Shown here: piece by piece, positions 52,744 through 62,485 of the stretch | How the letters are laid out: the number at the start of each line of letters is the position of its first letter | Position numbering within the stretch: position 1 is the first letter of the stretch | Origin: Arthrobacter wenxiniae | Lineage (GTDB): Bacteria; Actinomycetota; Actinomycetes; Actinomycetales; Micrococcaceae | Length of the DNA stretch: 64,000 nucleotides | Reading direction: 5' to 3' | Assembly: GCF_013376105.1 (NCBI RefSeq) | Contig: NZ_JAAMFM010000025.1 | Location: 1 to 64,000 of the forward strand | The notes under the pieces: generated by a model | What the model saw: only the letters and a program-made list of their open reading frames with translations | Databases searched by the model: none | What the model was told of the DNA's origin: nothing | Position numbers and translations under genes: made by a program

Positions 52744-55496
52744 GTGCGCAAGTGAGCGTCGCGGGTACGGTTAGCACCGCCGTTGTCCGTTCGCTGATTG
52801 CCTCTGCACGCAAGCATGGCGAACAACGCGTGATAGGCATCCGGGCTGTGCCTGACCCGTCGGCAGAACGCAGATTTGCCGACTCCGGCGAGGCTGTTCA
52901 CGTCCTCCCATGTATTTCGTCTCTTGCGGTTCGACAAGCACTGCTTGAGCGAGCTCCACAAGAGTGGCTGATAATTCTAACGGACCGGCCCACGGACGAC
53001 CTAGGTGCGGGCATCCTGGCCCATTTTGTCAACCAGCGGTTGCAGGCACCTGGCGTATGGGATGCGCTTAATGAGAGGTTCGGCGCAGACCGGATTGATA
53101 GGCATTTGGCCACTCTCAAGAAGCGGTTGGAGGTGTCCCAAGGACTGTTGCGCATTACACCTGACGACGGTTGGCCCGCTGCTCCAGGGGCGGTGCTGAC
53201 GATGGACCATGCATTTGGCACGGTTGCCCGGCGCCGGTTAAAGCTGGCCGATGGACCTGTGGATGCCTTCAGTGTTTTGGAGTGGACAACAAGGCCCGAC
53301 ACGGCTGAACGAGTTGCAGACTTGCGCGAATTTGGTGGTCCGGAATTAGCTGAGGCCACCTTGGAATGGTTGACGTTGCAAACAGGCCCGGCGCGGTTGC
53401 CGCTGCAGCGGTTGTTGGAACTGGGCCGTTTTGCTGAAGCGCTGCCGCTGGCATTTGCTCTGCATATTTTGACCAGCACGGTTGGCCGATCAGCACAGGA
53501 GAAAGCGCTCACAGAGCTGGCCTTGGCCCGGCTCGAATACTTGTGGACTGGTTCTGGCGAACAAGTAACCCACCCAATGCTGGTGTCTCTCGGTCACGCT
53601 GCGCGCAGCGTCATTGAAGCGCATCTGGATTCCCCTGCGAGGTGGCACGAAGCGCAAACCGCACTTCAAGCCGCGGACAAGGTGCTGTCAAAAATTCAGG
53701 CAGCCACTGTAGGCCATGAATCCATTCTGCTTCCCACCGGACTATCTGCAGCGCTACAACGACTGGCGAGTGCCTTGTCGGCATTTCCAGAGACCGGGAT
53801 TGGCGCCGTTGAAGCGTTCTGGACTCCAGTCGAAGCCCATCGGCTGGCCTATCCGCCTCGAGGGAGTGAACCCGATCCGAGGGTTGCTCCATTCCATTCG
53901 GCGGTCCGCTTAGCACGATGGCTCGATGGTGAAGATGCCACCCCCACTACTTTTGCCGATGCCGTGCGCCTCCAATCGCGCGAGCATGCTTGGGTTGACA
54001 TGGCCTACAACGATGCTGCAGCAGGGGTCAGTGACCAGCTGCTCGCCGAGAGCCTCGCGCATGTTTTGAAGCTCGTAGAACAAAAGCGCCAAGGCCATGA
54101 TCGATCCTTCGCCAGGTTGCTGACCGCATCCATCTCTGCTGACGAGGGCCACACGACCGGTCGATTGGATGGTGAAGGCGACGGAGTTTGGCATCTGGAG
54201 CGTCTCCTGCCTTCAGTGGTGATGCCGTTGGCTCGCAAGACTAATGCGCTGCTGTTGGTTCTGGATGGCATGAGTGCCGCCTCTGCCGCGGAACTCTCTT
54301 CGACCGTTCTGCGGGGAAATGAAGGATGGGTAGAAGCCATCCCGGTGTCCAGCCAAAGGCGTGGAGCCGCCGTGGCTGTACTGCCCACGCTCACCACGCT
54401 GAGCCGCGCATCTTTGTTCAGCGGCGAACTGACCAGCGGTGGGCAATCGCGCGAGTTGGCTGGGCTTGCGGCAGCGGCAAAGTCGGGCGGCATCGCCCAA
54501 TCAGTGCTGTTCCATAAGGCACCACTAGATTCGGCTCGACCGGGCCTGTCCCTCCATGATGACATTGCGACAGCGATTGCCGACAGTCAAACAGGGCTGG
54601 TGGCGTGTGTCCTGAATACCATTGATGACGCGTTGGACAAGAGCGACCCCGCCGGCACTACTTGGACACCGGAGGCTATTCGACACCTGCGTCCGCTCCT
54701 GTCACATGCCATGGCCGCCGGGCGGGTGGTTGTTTTGACCTCCGACCATGGGCATATTGTGGAGCGACGGCGCGGAGAGATGCGGAGCGTTGGCGGAGCC
54801 AGTAGCGCGCGATCAAGGTCCGTTGAAGGGGCTGCCAGTGACGACGAGATCCTTGTCCAGGGCCGTCGTGTAATGGCAGAAGGTGGGCAGGCTATTCTGG
54901 CCGTAGATGAGACTCTGCGCTACGGACCCATCAAAGCCGGCTACCACGGGGGGGCCTCACCGGCCGAAGTCGTGGTGCCGGTGGTGGTGCTGGCGCCAAT
55001 GGATAAGGTGCCTGCAGGGTGGAAAGAAGCGCCTCTTCAGGAACCTCTTTGGTGGTCTGTGGCCGCCACCAGCGCGATGGCACCAACCCAGACAGGCAAC
55101 GCAGGGCTTATTGCCACAGACAAGGGCAATACGGCTTCCCTTTTCGGTGAGCTCGATGCTCAACCTGTGCCCGAGACGCTGGCCCGGATTGGTGGCGGGA
55201 TTATTGTATCGGCAACTTACAAGGCTCAAAAGAACATTGCCGGGCGACTTGCCGTGGCCGACGGACAGGTTGAGACTCTCCTGAACGCACTGGCCGCCGC
55301 GCCGGCGACCCGACTGACCAAGGAGGCTTCCGCCGTCGTGCTCCAAGTCCCGCCGACCCGAATGGGTGGGGCAATTGCCCAGCTGCAAAAGCTGCTCAAT
55401 GTGGAAGGCTATGGTGTCCTTCGTGTGGATGGCGCACAGCTGGTGTTGGATGTTCCGATGCTGCGTGAACAATTTGGGGTGACAGATCATGGATGA
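52740..55496 (+). CDS. pglZ: BREX alkaline-phosphatase-like protein PglZ
   Basis: This 918-residue protein is the hallmark BREX gene. A segment LLVLDGMSAASAAEL (about 505) and TSDHGHIVERR (about 667) give the metal-binding pattern of the PglZ/alkaline phosphatase superfamily; GGASPAEVVVPVVVL follows. GTG 52740 overlaps the pglY stop and has GGAGG 9 bases upstream. It overlaps brxD by eight bases. Confidence 0.93.
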   Translation: MSAQVSVAGTVSTAVVRSLIASARKHGEQRVIGIRAVPDPSAERRFADSGEAVHVLPCISSLAVRQALLERAPQEWLIILTDRPTDDLGAGILAHFVNQRLQAPGVWDALNERFGADRIDRHLATLKKRLEVSQGLLRITPDDGWPAAPGAVLTMDHAFGTVARRRLKLADGPVDAFSVLEWTTRPDTAERVADLREFGGPELAEATLEWLTLQTGPARLPLQRLLELGRFAEALPLAFALHILTSTVGRSAQEKALTELALARLEYLWTGSGEQVTHPMLVSLGHAARSVIEAHLDSPARWHEAQTALQAADKVLSKIQAATVGHESILLPTGLSAALQRLASALSAFPETGIGAVEAFWTPVEAHRLAYPPRGSEPDPRVAPFHSAVRLARWLDGEDATPTTFADAVRLQSREHAWVDMAYNDAAAGVSDQLLAESLAHVLKLVEQKRQGHDRSFARLLTASISADEGHTTGRLDGEGDGVWHLERLLPSVVMPLARKTNALLLVLDGMSAASAAELSSTVLRGNEGWVEAIPVSSQRRGAAVAVLPTLTTLSRASLFSGELTSGGQSRELAGLAAAAKSGGIAQSVLFHKAPLDSARPGLSLHDDIATAIADSQTGLVACVLNTIDDALDKSDPAGTTWTPEAIRHLRPLLSHAMAAGRVVVLTSDHGHIVERRRGEMRSVGGASSARSRSVEGAASDDEILVQGRRVMAEGGQAILAVDETLRYGPIKAGYHGGASPAEVVVPVVVLAPMDKVPAGWKEAPLQEPLWWSVAATSAMAPTQTGNAGLIATDKGNTASLFGELDAQPVPETLARIGGGIIVSATYKAQKNIAGRLAVADGQVETLLNALAAAPATRLTKEASAVVLQVPPTRMGGAIAQLQKLLNVEGYGVLRVDGAQLVLDVPMLREQFGVTDHG

Positions 55497-56838
55497 AGTG
55501 TCCCCACGGAGGCGCAGGGAAGTCATTGATGCGCTCCGCCGAGGCACCGTCCCGGCCAACGGGCTTGACCTGCTTGCCGTTGGCCTGGATCGTTTTCAAG
55601 GCGCTGTCGAGGAAGAGCTGACAGCGGTATCCGGTGGTGGCGCTGTGGTGAAGGCTGTGCGCGGCGAGTATGGGACGGGAAAGACGTTCTATACCCGTCA
55701 TCTTGCTGAGAATGCACTCAAGCGAGGGTTCGCGGCTGCCGAGGTCCAGATTTCCGAGACCGAAACACCGTTACACAAGCTTGAGACTGTTTACCGGAGG
55801 ATCACTGAATCGCTCCGAACTGCGTCCGTGGCGCCGAGCGCCTTTCGCTCGGTTTTGGACGCGTGGCTATTCAACCTTGAGGATGACGCGATTGCTGCTG
55901 ATCCTGGATTGGCAGACGGGCTGGCGGCGGACTTGGCCGCGGCCGTTGGTGATTTGCTTGATCGGCGACTGGCCGAAGTCAGTGCCAAGACGCCGGCGTT
56001 TGCCCAGGCATTACGTGGATACCACGCTGCGGTGGAGGCAGGTGATGCCGCATCGGCCGACGGGCTTGCCGCTTGGCTCGGCGGCCAGCCACACGTGGGA
56101 GCCTCCGCCAAGCGTGGCGCCGGCATCCGCGGGGACTTGGACCACTTTGGCGCGCTCGGATTTCTGCAAGGCCTGTTGTTAATCCTGCGCGATGCCGGGC
56201 ACCCTGGGCTACTTGTGGTCTTGGACGAGGTTGAGACGCTACAGCGCATGCGCTCCGATGTCCGCGACAAAGCACTCAACGCGCTGAGGCAACTCATGGA
56301 CGAGGTGGATTCTGGACGGTTCCCCGGACTGTACCTGGTGATGACTGGTACCCCAGCGTTCTTTGACGGTCCGTCTGGCGTGCCGAGGCTCGCGCCACTG
56401 GCTCAGAGGCTTGCCACGGACTTTGGTACTGATTCACGATTCGATAACCCACGGGCCGTCCAGATCCGACTGGCTGGATTTGACCGTGCTTCTTTGGAAA
56501 TGCTGGGCGGAAAGGTCCGGAACTTGTATGCCGCGGGCGCAGCGGATTCTGAACGAATCCACCATCTTGTGGGCGATGACTATCTAGTGGAGCTGGCTGC
56601 TGCTGTCACAGGAGGACTGGGAGGGAAAGTCGGCATTGCGCCACGTATATTCCTCAAGAAGCTGGTGGGGGACGTGTTGGACCGTGTAGACCAATTTGCA
56701 GATTTCGATCCGCGTCAGCACTACGCGCTTACCTTGGCTAGGGAGGAACTGAGTCCCGAGGAACGCAATGCGGCGGGCGGCGCCGTCGAGCTTGTTGGTG
56801 CTGCCACATCGGTGGACGACGTTGATATAGAGCTATGA
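55489..56838 (+). CDS. brxD: BREX ATP-binding protein BrxD
   Basis: This 449-residue ATPase of the DUF2791 family has Walker A GEYGTGKT (residues 59-66) and Walker B LLVVLDEVETLQR (about 242). It occurs next to pglZ in type 2 BREX loci. Its last base codons overlap brxHI (ATGA). Confidence 0.92.
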   Translation: MDEVSPRRRREVIDALRRGTVPANGLDLLAVGLDRFQGAVEEELTAVSGGGAVVKAVRGEYGTGKTFYTRHLAENALKRGFAAAEVQISETETPLHKLETVYRRITESLRTASVAPSAFRSVLDAWLFNLEDDAIAADPGLADGLAADLAAAVGDLLDRRLAEVSAKTPAFAQALRGYHAAVEAGDAASADGLAAWLGGQPHVGASAKRGAGIRGDLDHFGALGFLQGLLLILRDAGHPGLLVVLDEVETLQRMRSDVRDKALNALRQLMDEVDSGRFPGLYLVMTGTPAFFDGPSGVPRLAPLAQRLATDFGTDSRFDNPRAVQIRLAGFDRASLEMLGGKVRNLYAAGAADSERIHHLVGDDYLVELAAAVTGGLGGKVGIAPRIFLKKLVGDVLDRVDQFADFDPRQHYALTLAREELSPEERNAAGGAVELVGAATSVDDVDIEL

Positions 56839-58973
56839 CGAATGTTGGCGGTTTCGATGCGTTGAATCCCGTTGTTCAGCACCACGTTGCGAACACCCTG
56901 GGATGGCCCGGACTGAGGCCGCTCCAATCCGAGGCCATTGCTCCAGTTCTTCGAGGCGATGACTGTCTCATGCTGGCGCCCACGGCTGGTGGGAAAACGG
57001 AGGCTGCCATGTTTCCGTTGCTTACCCGCATGGCCGAGGAGGAATGGACAGGAACGTCAATCCTGTATGTGTGCCCCTTGCGGGCGCTGCTGAACAACTT
57101 GGAACCGCGCGTGGCCTCGTATGCGGGGTGGGTGGGACGAACTGCGTCCGTTCGCCATGGAGATACGACGGCGGGAGCACGCAAACGCCAAATACTCGAC
57201 CGCCCGGATATTCTGTTGACCACGCCAGAATCCTTGGAGTCGATGCTGGTGTCCACGCTGGCAAATCCACGACAGATTTTTGCTGATGTTCGGGCGGTAG
57301 TCGTTGATGAAGTTCATGCCTTTGCGGGCGATGACCGCGGCTGGCATTTGCTCGCAGTCCTCGAACGGATCGCTCACCTGTCAGGGAATCCTCTGCAACG
57401 AATCGGGCTTTCTGCCACCGTGGGGAATGCGCCAGAACTGCTGGCTTGGCTTCAAGGAAGCAACCGTGTTCGGGGCATTCGTTCCACTGTGGTGGCGCCA
57501 GATAGCGGTCCTGCGGCCATACCTGATCTTCAGCTCGACTTTGTGGGAAGCGATGCGAATGCGGCCAAGGTTGTCGCGGCACTGCACCGCGGGGAAAAGC
57601 GCCTCGTGTTTGCGGATTCCCGCCGGACAGTGGAAAAAGTCTCCCTTGGGCTGCGCGATTTGGGAACAGAAACCTTCGTTTCACACTCTTCGTTATCGGT
57701 AGACTCCAGGCGTCAGGCGGAGACCGCATTTTCTGAGGCCAGAGACTGCGTAATCGTGTCGACGTCCACGCTGGAGCTTGGCATCGATGTCGGCGACCTC
57801 GACCGGGTCATCCAAATTGGGGCGCCCCAGACCGTGGCGTCACTATTGCAACGTCTGGGCCGAACAGGACGGCGGCCTGGGACATCTCGGAACATGCTGT
57901 TCCTTTCAACGGATGACGCACAATTCCTGCGTGCTTGCGGACTATTGCTCTTGTGGTCTGAAGGCTACGTGGAACCGGTGGTACCGCCGCCGTCGCCCCT
58001 CCATGTTGCAGCACAGCAATTGCTTGGACTCACGTTGCAGGAGCGGAGGGTAGGGACTGCAACATGGCCGGAGTGGTTCGCCGGGCTGGAACTTGCCACC
58101 CCCGAGGACTGGCAAGAGATCTCGGCATGGTTGGTGCAAACCGCGCACTTGGATTCAGACCAGGACATGCTGTTCATGGGGCCGGAATCAGAGCGAAAGT
58201 ATGGCGGCATCCACTACAGGGATTTGATGGCCGTCTTTACTGCAGACCCCCAAGTGGTGATCCTGCACGGGCGGGAAGAAGTCGGATCGGTGGATCCCAT
58301 GCTCTTGCAGCGCAAGGTCGAGGGACCACGGCTCCTAACCCTGGGCGGGCGTGCCTGGCAAGTCAACTACATTGATTGGAAGCGGCACCGCGCATACGTA
58401 GAACCATCAGCCACGGCCGCGGATTCGAAGTGGGCCAGCATGCCGCAACCGGAAGCGTATGCCTTGAGCGATGCGACGAGGCGAATTCTCTTGGGACAGG
58501 AACCATCCGGGGTGCCTTTGTCGAAGAGGTCCGTCGCGAAGCTTGCCGAATTGCGCGAAGAGTATGTCAGCCGGGTTGCCGGCGTCAGCACTGTTTTAGT
58601 CAGGGAAGCAACTGGGCGCTTGAGGTGGTGGACTTGGGCCGGTGCGCGCGCCAACTCAGTGCTCGTCGCAGCTTTGTTGAAAGTTGCGCCTGAGCTGGTT
58701 GATGAGACTAGGGCGTATAACAATTGGCAGATTGCACTGCGAGGAGATACAACTGCGGTTTCACTCGGAGCCGCGCTTCAGCAAGTCCTGGCTTTGGCGA
58801 CCGAGGGCGCAGCTGACTTTCTGCCGCAAATCGATGAACGAGCCTTGAAGACGTTGAAATTCTCCGAGTTGTTGTCGCCAGCCATGGCCAAAGATACTCT
58901 GGCCCGGAGGAACGGCGACCTGGGCGTTGCACTTGATATTGCCGCGCGTCCGGTGTCGTCAGCTTTTGTTTAG
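56835..58973 (+). CDS. brxHI: BREX Lhr-like helicase BrxHI
   Basis: This 712-residue superfamily 2 helicase has LAPTAGGKTEAAM (about residue 45), DEVH (158-161), IGLSATVGN, and motif VI QRLGRTGRRPG. The C-terminal part is the Lhr/DEAD-associated domain, shortened compared with Lhr. It is the last gene of the six-gene BREX operon, a gene set and order that define type 2. Confidence 0.93.
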   Translation: MTNVGGFDALNPVVQHHVANTLGWPGLRPLQSEAIAPVLRGDDCLMLAPTAGGKTEAAMFPLLTRMAEEEWTGTSILYVCPLRALLNNLEPRVASYAGWVGRTASVRHGDTTAGARKRQILDRPDILLTTPESLESMLVSTLANPRQIFADVRAVVVDEVHAFAGDDRGWHLLAVLERIAHLSGNPLQRIGLSATVGNAPELLAWLQGSNRVRGIRSTVVAPDSGPAAIPDLQLDFVGSDANAAKVVAALHRGEKRLVFADSRRTVEKVSLGLRDLGTETFVSHSSLSVDSRRQAETAFSEARDCVIVSTSTLELGIDVGDLDRVIQIGAPQTVASLLQRLGRTGRRPGTSRNMLFLSTDDAQFLRACGLLLLWSEGYVEPVVPPPSPLHVAAQQLLGLTLQERRVGTATWPEWFAGLELATPEDWQEISAWLVQTAHLDSDQDMLFMGPESERKYGGIHYRDLMAVFTADPQVVILHGREEVGSVDPMLLQRKVEGPRLLTLGGRAWQVNYIDWKRHRAYVEPSATAADSKWASMPQPEAYALSDATRRILLGQEPSGVPLSKRSVAKLAELREEYVSRVAGVSTVLVREATGRLRWWTWAGARANSVLVAALLKVAPELVDETRAYNNWQIALRGDTTAVSLGAALQQVLALATEGAADFLPQIDERALKTLKFSELLSPAMAKDTLARRNGDLGVALDIAARPVSSAFV

Positions 58974-58994
58974 CAGGTTGTATCCTCATGCTGA

Positions 58995-59315
58995 CTACAG
59001 CTTGTCGATCCAGGTATCTTCTTCACGCTGGTCCCATGCCGATCCTGTTTTGGTTGGCGTTGCACTCTGCAGCTGTTTCAGTCGCTGTATGATGGCGTGC
59101 GCCTCGTGGGCATGCAAGTCGCTCAGGGATGGCACCTGCCGAGATATGTAGCGCTGGATGGTGTTTTGCCGCTCCTCCAGGCCGATGATCCCGGCTGCGT
59201 CGAGTCCTTCGCGGATCTGTTGAACCTGGTGGTCCTTGATCGGAATGTCTCGTTGTGGGGCTGGTGCAGGCTGGAGTTCATCGGGGGAATCGAAATCAAA
59301 TAGTGCGTCACTCAT
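58995..59315 (-). CDS. Hypothetical helical protein after BREX
   Basis: This 106-residue, acidic, soluble protein has a predicted helical core: IREGLDAAGIIGLEERQNTIQRYI, SLSDLHAHEAHAIIQRLKQL. This pattern resembles a short helical domain seen at the ends of some phage recombination and DNA-metabolism proteins, but the match is by impression. It converges with brxHI after 21 bases and is probably separate from the operon. Confidence 0.6.
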   Translation of the reverse strand: MSDALFDFDSPDELQPAPAPQRDIPIKDHQVQQIREGLDAAGIIGLEERQNTIQRYISRQVPSLSDLHAHEAHAIIQRLKQLQSATPTKTGSAWDQREEDTWIDKL

Positions 59316-59404
59316 AGTTAGTTCATCTTACCCACAGCGAAGCGGACGAAACCCACGAGCCGGTAAAATGCGCCCTCTTCAGAGATTCCGTGGAGAGACT
59401 TCCG

Positions 59405-59638
59405 CTAGCTAGAGAGGCTCATGCCAGAGTGAGAGACCTTACTTGTGCGGAGTCTGTTGAGCGACCTTTGCGCAGCTGCGTTCCCACCAACGGATGAAGC
59501 AAATGAACGCTCCGATGGAACCACAACGATGTCGACGCCACTCTTGAAGATAGCCTCTATGTCGCTATCCCGGTTGCGGCGCTCTGGTAGCAGCTTGGTC
59601 GGTTTCGGCAGTTTTTGCTTACGAGTCATCTTTCCCAC
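59405..59638 (-). CDS. Small basic hypothetical protein
   Basis: A 77-residue basic product (RKQKLPKPTKLLPERRNRD...) without a domain. GTG 59638 has AAAGGA 6 bases upstream, and ATG 59629 is an alternative. The gene fills most of the space between the helical protein and the membrane protein, all on the minus strand. It could be part of the same unit; reality is uncertain. Confidence 0.4.
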   Translation of the reverse strand: MGKMTRKQKLPKPTKLLPERRNRDSDIEAIFKSGVDIVVVPSERSFASSVGGNAAAQRSLNRLRTSKVSHSGMSLSS

Positions 59639-59712
59639 TTTGATTCCTTTCTCACCATAGTATTGACTGGGAGCGGTTCTGGCCAGCTCTAATTTTCTGG
59701 CCGCTACGCTAA

Positions 59713-61101
59713 CTACGCACGTTGCCGCCGCCACCAGGGGCGCACCGTGTATACGACGAGCCACAACCAGCTACTGATAGCTAGCGCCGTTGCGATTACC
59801 CAACCGGTGTTCCACGCGCTGTTTTGAAGCGGTAGAGCGGCCAACGCGGCCAACAACACAAGTGATGCTGAGGTTAGTGTCAGCATCGAGCGTAATGGCT
59901 CCAAGATGCGCCCAACAAGTTCGTGCTCGCCGCCACGTCCCAACCAAGAGAGTAAAAGTGCAGGTCCTACGAGCAGGATAGAAGATGCTGGCGATGGCAA
60001 CGTGGTAGCAGTCCAATGAACAATTGGTAGATTGTAGATTCGAATCATGCTGCCCAGTACGACCAGAAAAGCCACCACTGAAACCGAAATAGTGGTAAAC
60101 CGGTATAATGATTGACTTGCTGGGGCTATCGATAAATGCCATCGCGCCACATAAGAATCAGGGTTCGTGGATATGGCACAATGTACGATTTGTCTTGGGT
60201 GTTTTGAGCTGCCCTTGATTTCTTCCCGAAGTTCACCGTCTTCAACTAATTTGAAACTTTTGACCTGGACTGATGATGGTACTCGAATTTCGATGTGTTG
60301 ACTTGGTACGTCACCTAGAGTTTCCACTGCCTGCTGAATTTCAACCTCTGAGGAGCGATGAAGCGCAAAGGGTGAATCTTGGTCGAAAGAGAATTTGAGG
60401 ACGGCACGGTCATTGATGATGCGGCCATCTAGAGAAACTAAAAAGAGGAAATTCGTCACAAAGCTCTCGGTCCAAAGCATAAAAAGGATGGCATCGTCTG
60501 TTTCTGTACGATCTCCGAGTTGGGACTTGAGCCACAGAACGAACAGTTCAAAATAACGCTCGCCGCGTTTGGTGTCGAGTGACAGGAACTGCCACAGCAA
60601 CCGTGACAATTTTGAGCGTTCAATGTCTTCTGGCAATAGCCGCCTCGATGCGGCCAGAAGCATCCAAAGGGCGCATTCTCGATTTTGGCCGGAGGTCAAC
60701 ACTGCGCTTGCCACACCCGCTATTGGTGCCGTGTCCAACCGCCTGAGGGTCCCCTTAGCCATTAGGGTTATTGGAACAAGCACCCGTCCGTTCGACTCAG
60801 TAACCGACCACTCGGCTGGCAGAGTGAAATCGTACGACACATGACGTCGAGTTTGTGGACCGTCGTCTAGACGCAGCGAGTCCACCCTCCTATGCATCCA
60901 CAGTCTCGTGTTTAGCATCAGTTGAAAGAAATGCTCGCCCGCGCGTTGTGCTTCGGGGGAATCCGGATCGACCCCTTCTAGCCACGCGATGTGGTTTGCG
61001 ACAGTCGATTCGACCGTAGGGGCTTCGTTGTAGACCTCAAGCGCCTTCCTGCTCATGCACTGAAATGTTCTGAAAATACGTTTAAAACGTGATGGGGGCA
61101 T
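59713..61101 (-). CDS. Unknown protein with C-terminal membrane domain
   Basis: This 462-residue protein has a cytosolic N-terminal part of about 315 residues and four or five hydrophobic segments (about 325-345, 355-380, 395-418, 425-445). The N-terminal part contains a central Trp-rich helical region (LSRLLWQFLSLDTKRGERYFELFVLWLK) and a beta-rich region before the helices. No family is recognised. ATG 61101 has AAGGA 6 bases upstream. Codon use is AT-richer than the backbone, so it may be part of the cargo. A membrane effector or transporter is possible. Confidence 0.65.
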   Translation of the reverse strand: MPPSRFKRIFRTFQCMSRKALEVYNEAPTVESTVANHIAWLEGVDPDSPEAQRAGEHFFQLMLNTRLWMHRRVDSLRLDDGPQTRRHVSYDFTLPAEWSVTESNGRVLVPITLMAKGTLRRLDTAPIAGVASAVLTSGQNRECALWMLLAASRRLLPEDIERSKLSRLLWQFLSLDTKRGERYFELFVLWLKSQLGDRTETDDAILFMLWTESFVTNFLFLVSLDGRIINDRAVLKFSFDQDSPFALHRSSEVEIQQAVETLGDVPSQHIEIRVPSSVQVKSFKLVEDGELREEIKGSSKHPRQIVHCAISTNPDSYVARWHLSIAPASQSLYRFTTISVSVVAFLVVLGSMIRIYNLPIVHWTATTLPSPASSILLVGPALLLSWLGRGGEHELVGRILEPLRSMLTLTSASLVLLAALAALPLQNSAWNTGWVIATALAISSWLWLVVYTVRPWWRRQRA

Positions 61102-61381
61102 GAACAATCCTTGAGAATGTGGGCAAGAGTAGTACCCAGACCAACTTAGCTTTCAGTGTAATTGTCAACGTGGAGATTGGCTACCCGTATTTGTTGAAGA
61201 GGTGGCCAAAAACCCCTGGGAAGATGACCGAAAAGCGCCATGCTCGAACTCTGCTAGCTGCGAGCCGTAATGCGCAGGGATAATCGTCCAAAGGGTTACG
61301 GGCCATGATCGAAAGGTGTTTTATCGCCTGATTGACCGGAATAGTTATTCTGGCAACCTTATCTGTATGCATTGATCGCCA
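61102..61381. other. Gap before the second backbone module
   Basis: These 280 bases show no supported gene. A 63-codon frame at 61181-61372 (minus) lacks a ribosome binding site. AT-rich compared with the DUF4192 gene; it marks the boundary between cargo and backbone-like DNA. Confidence 0.5.
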
Positions 61382-62440
61382 TTACGCCATTCCCATCCCC
61401 TCAATCCTTGGTCCGCGGCTCATCGGGGGCTGGTAGGCGGAGTTCTTGTCCATGGACCAGGGTGCGAGAATACCGGCAGCGACCATTTGGTCGCTGAGTT
61501 GCGCAAGCCGATAGTGCGGGTCGGCTTCGAGGGCGCGCTGGAAGCATTGGTGGGCGCGGGACCCTCTGCCTTCCCACCACTGAATGATGCCAAGGCTAGT
61601 GAGTACGGGGGCAGCGTCAGTTCCATCGGCCCGTGTGTATAGATGGAGCAGGACCTCCTGGGCGCGGTCGACACGATGCCAATGGGGTGGGCGTTTTGTC
61701 TGGCCGAGGAGCAAATCGCCCAGGCTGTCTTCGAGTCCAGGGATGTCAGCCAAGAGCCGGTCCCGCACGGAGATGAACTTAAAGTCGGCCAGCAACTCCG
61801 CCGACTGAGCATCAGTTGGTAGGTCGGCGCCTTTGAGCAGGCCGCCCCACAAGGTTCGTGCCTTGGCCGTGGCGACGGGTGGGGTCATGGACTCGATGCG
61901 GAGGCAGTTTTTGAACACCTCTTCGCTCATGTCCCGCCGAGCCAGAATGGGGATGCGGAATCCTGGGCCGGGCTCAATGGTGGAACCGCGAAACACCAGT
62001 TCCGCGTTGAGCTCGCTCGTCTTGATAGTTTCAAGGGGAGTGCCCGCCAGCGGATCAGGAACAATCTGGAAGTAGTTGGTGAATGAGGTTTCGCTGATGA
62101 TCCAGCCGTCGCGGACTTTGATGTTGTGCTGTGACAGCTCCCCGGCCAGGATTCCAATCACGTCTTCATACGGATGTTCATCCATCGCTTCCCACGGGGC
62201 AGGCGTGAAGATTCCAAAAACGACGCCGGTTGCCTCACGGTCGGTGGCAATGCACTTGACGACGTCATGCACATACCTTGCGGTGTCCGCTCCCTCTTTG
62301 GGAAGTCCCACCCGAAGAGTCGAGCCAATCCGGCGGCCGTCCAGGGTAAGACAGACCAGGCTTTCCTTTGGCCAATAGCCGAGGGTATGCCCCATGAGGC
62401 TGATGAAGTCTTCCGGGGTCTTGATGCCGAGCCGTTCCAC
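61382..62440 (-). CDS. DUF4192 family protein, ICE copy 2
   Basis: This 352-residue protein has the same length as the copy at 10758-11816 and about two thirds identity by eye, with the same GTG start after GGAGGA, the same TPR-like end (ALEADPHYRLAQLSDQ) and a bipartite motif 45 bases upstream. Differences are scattered, so it is an old duplication or a homologue from a related element rather than a recent copy. Confidence 0.85.
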   Translation of the reverse strand: MERLGIKTPEDFISLMGHTLGYWPKESLVCLTLDGRRIGSTLRVGLPKEGADTARYVHDVVKCIATDREATGVVFGIFTPAPWEAMDEHPYEDVIGILAGELSQHNIKVRDGWIISETSFTNYFQIVPDPLAGTPLETIKTSELNAELVFRGSTIEPGPGFRIPILARRDMSEEVFKNCLRIESMTPPVATAKARTLWGGLLKGADLPTDAQSAELLADFKFISVRDRLLADIPGLEDSLGDLLLGQTKRPPHWHRVDRAQEVLLHLYTRADGTDAAPVLTSLGIIQWWEGRGSRAHQCFQRALEADPHYRLAQLSDQMVAAGILAPWSMDKNSAYQPPMSRGPRIEGMGMA

Positions 62441-62485
62441 AATTCCTCCGACCAATCACGGGTCATGAGCCGAAGCCCCTGTCAT

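Noticed and set aside
58170-58179. Exact CTGTTCATGG (reverse complement of CCATGAACAG) inside brxHI
   Set aside because: It is in coding DNA, and the position 15 bases away reads TACTTTC rather than the upstream box.
61181-61372. 63-codon frame before DUF4192 copy 2
   Set aside because: No ribosome binding site or recognisable domain.
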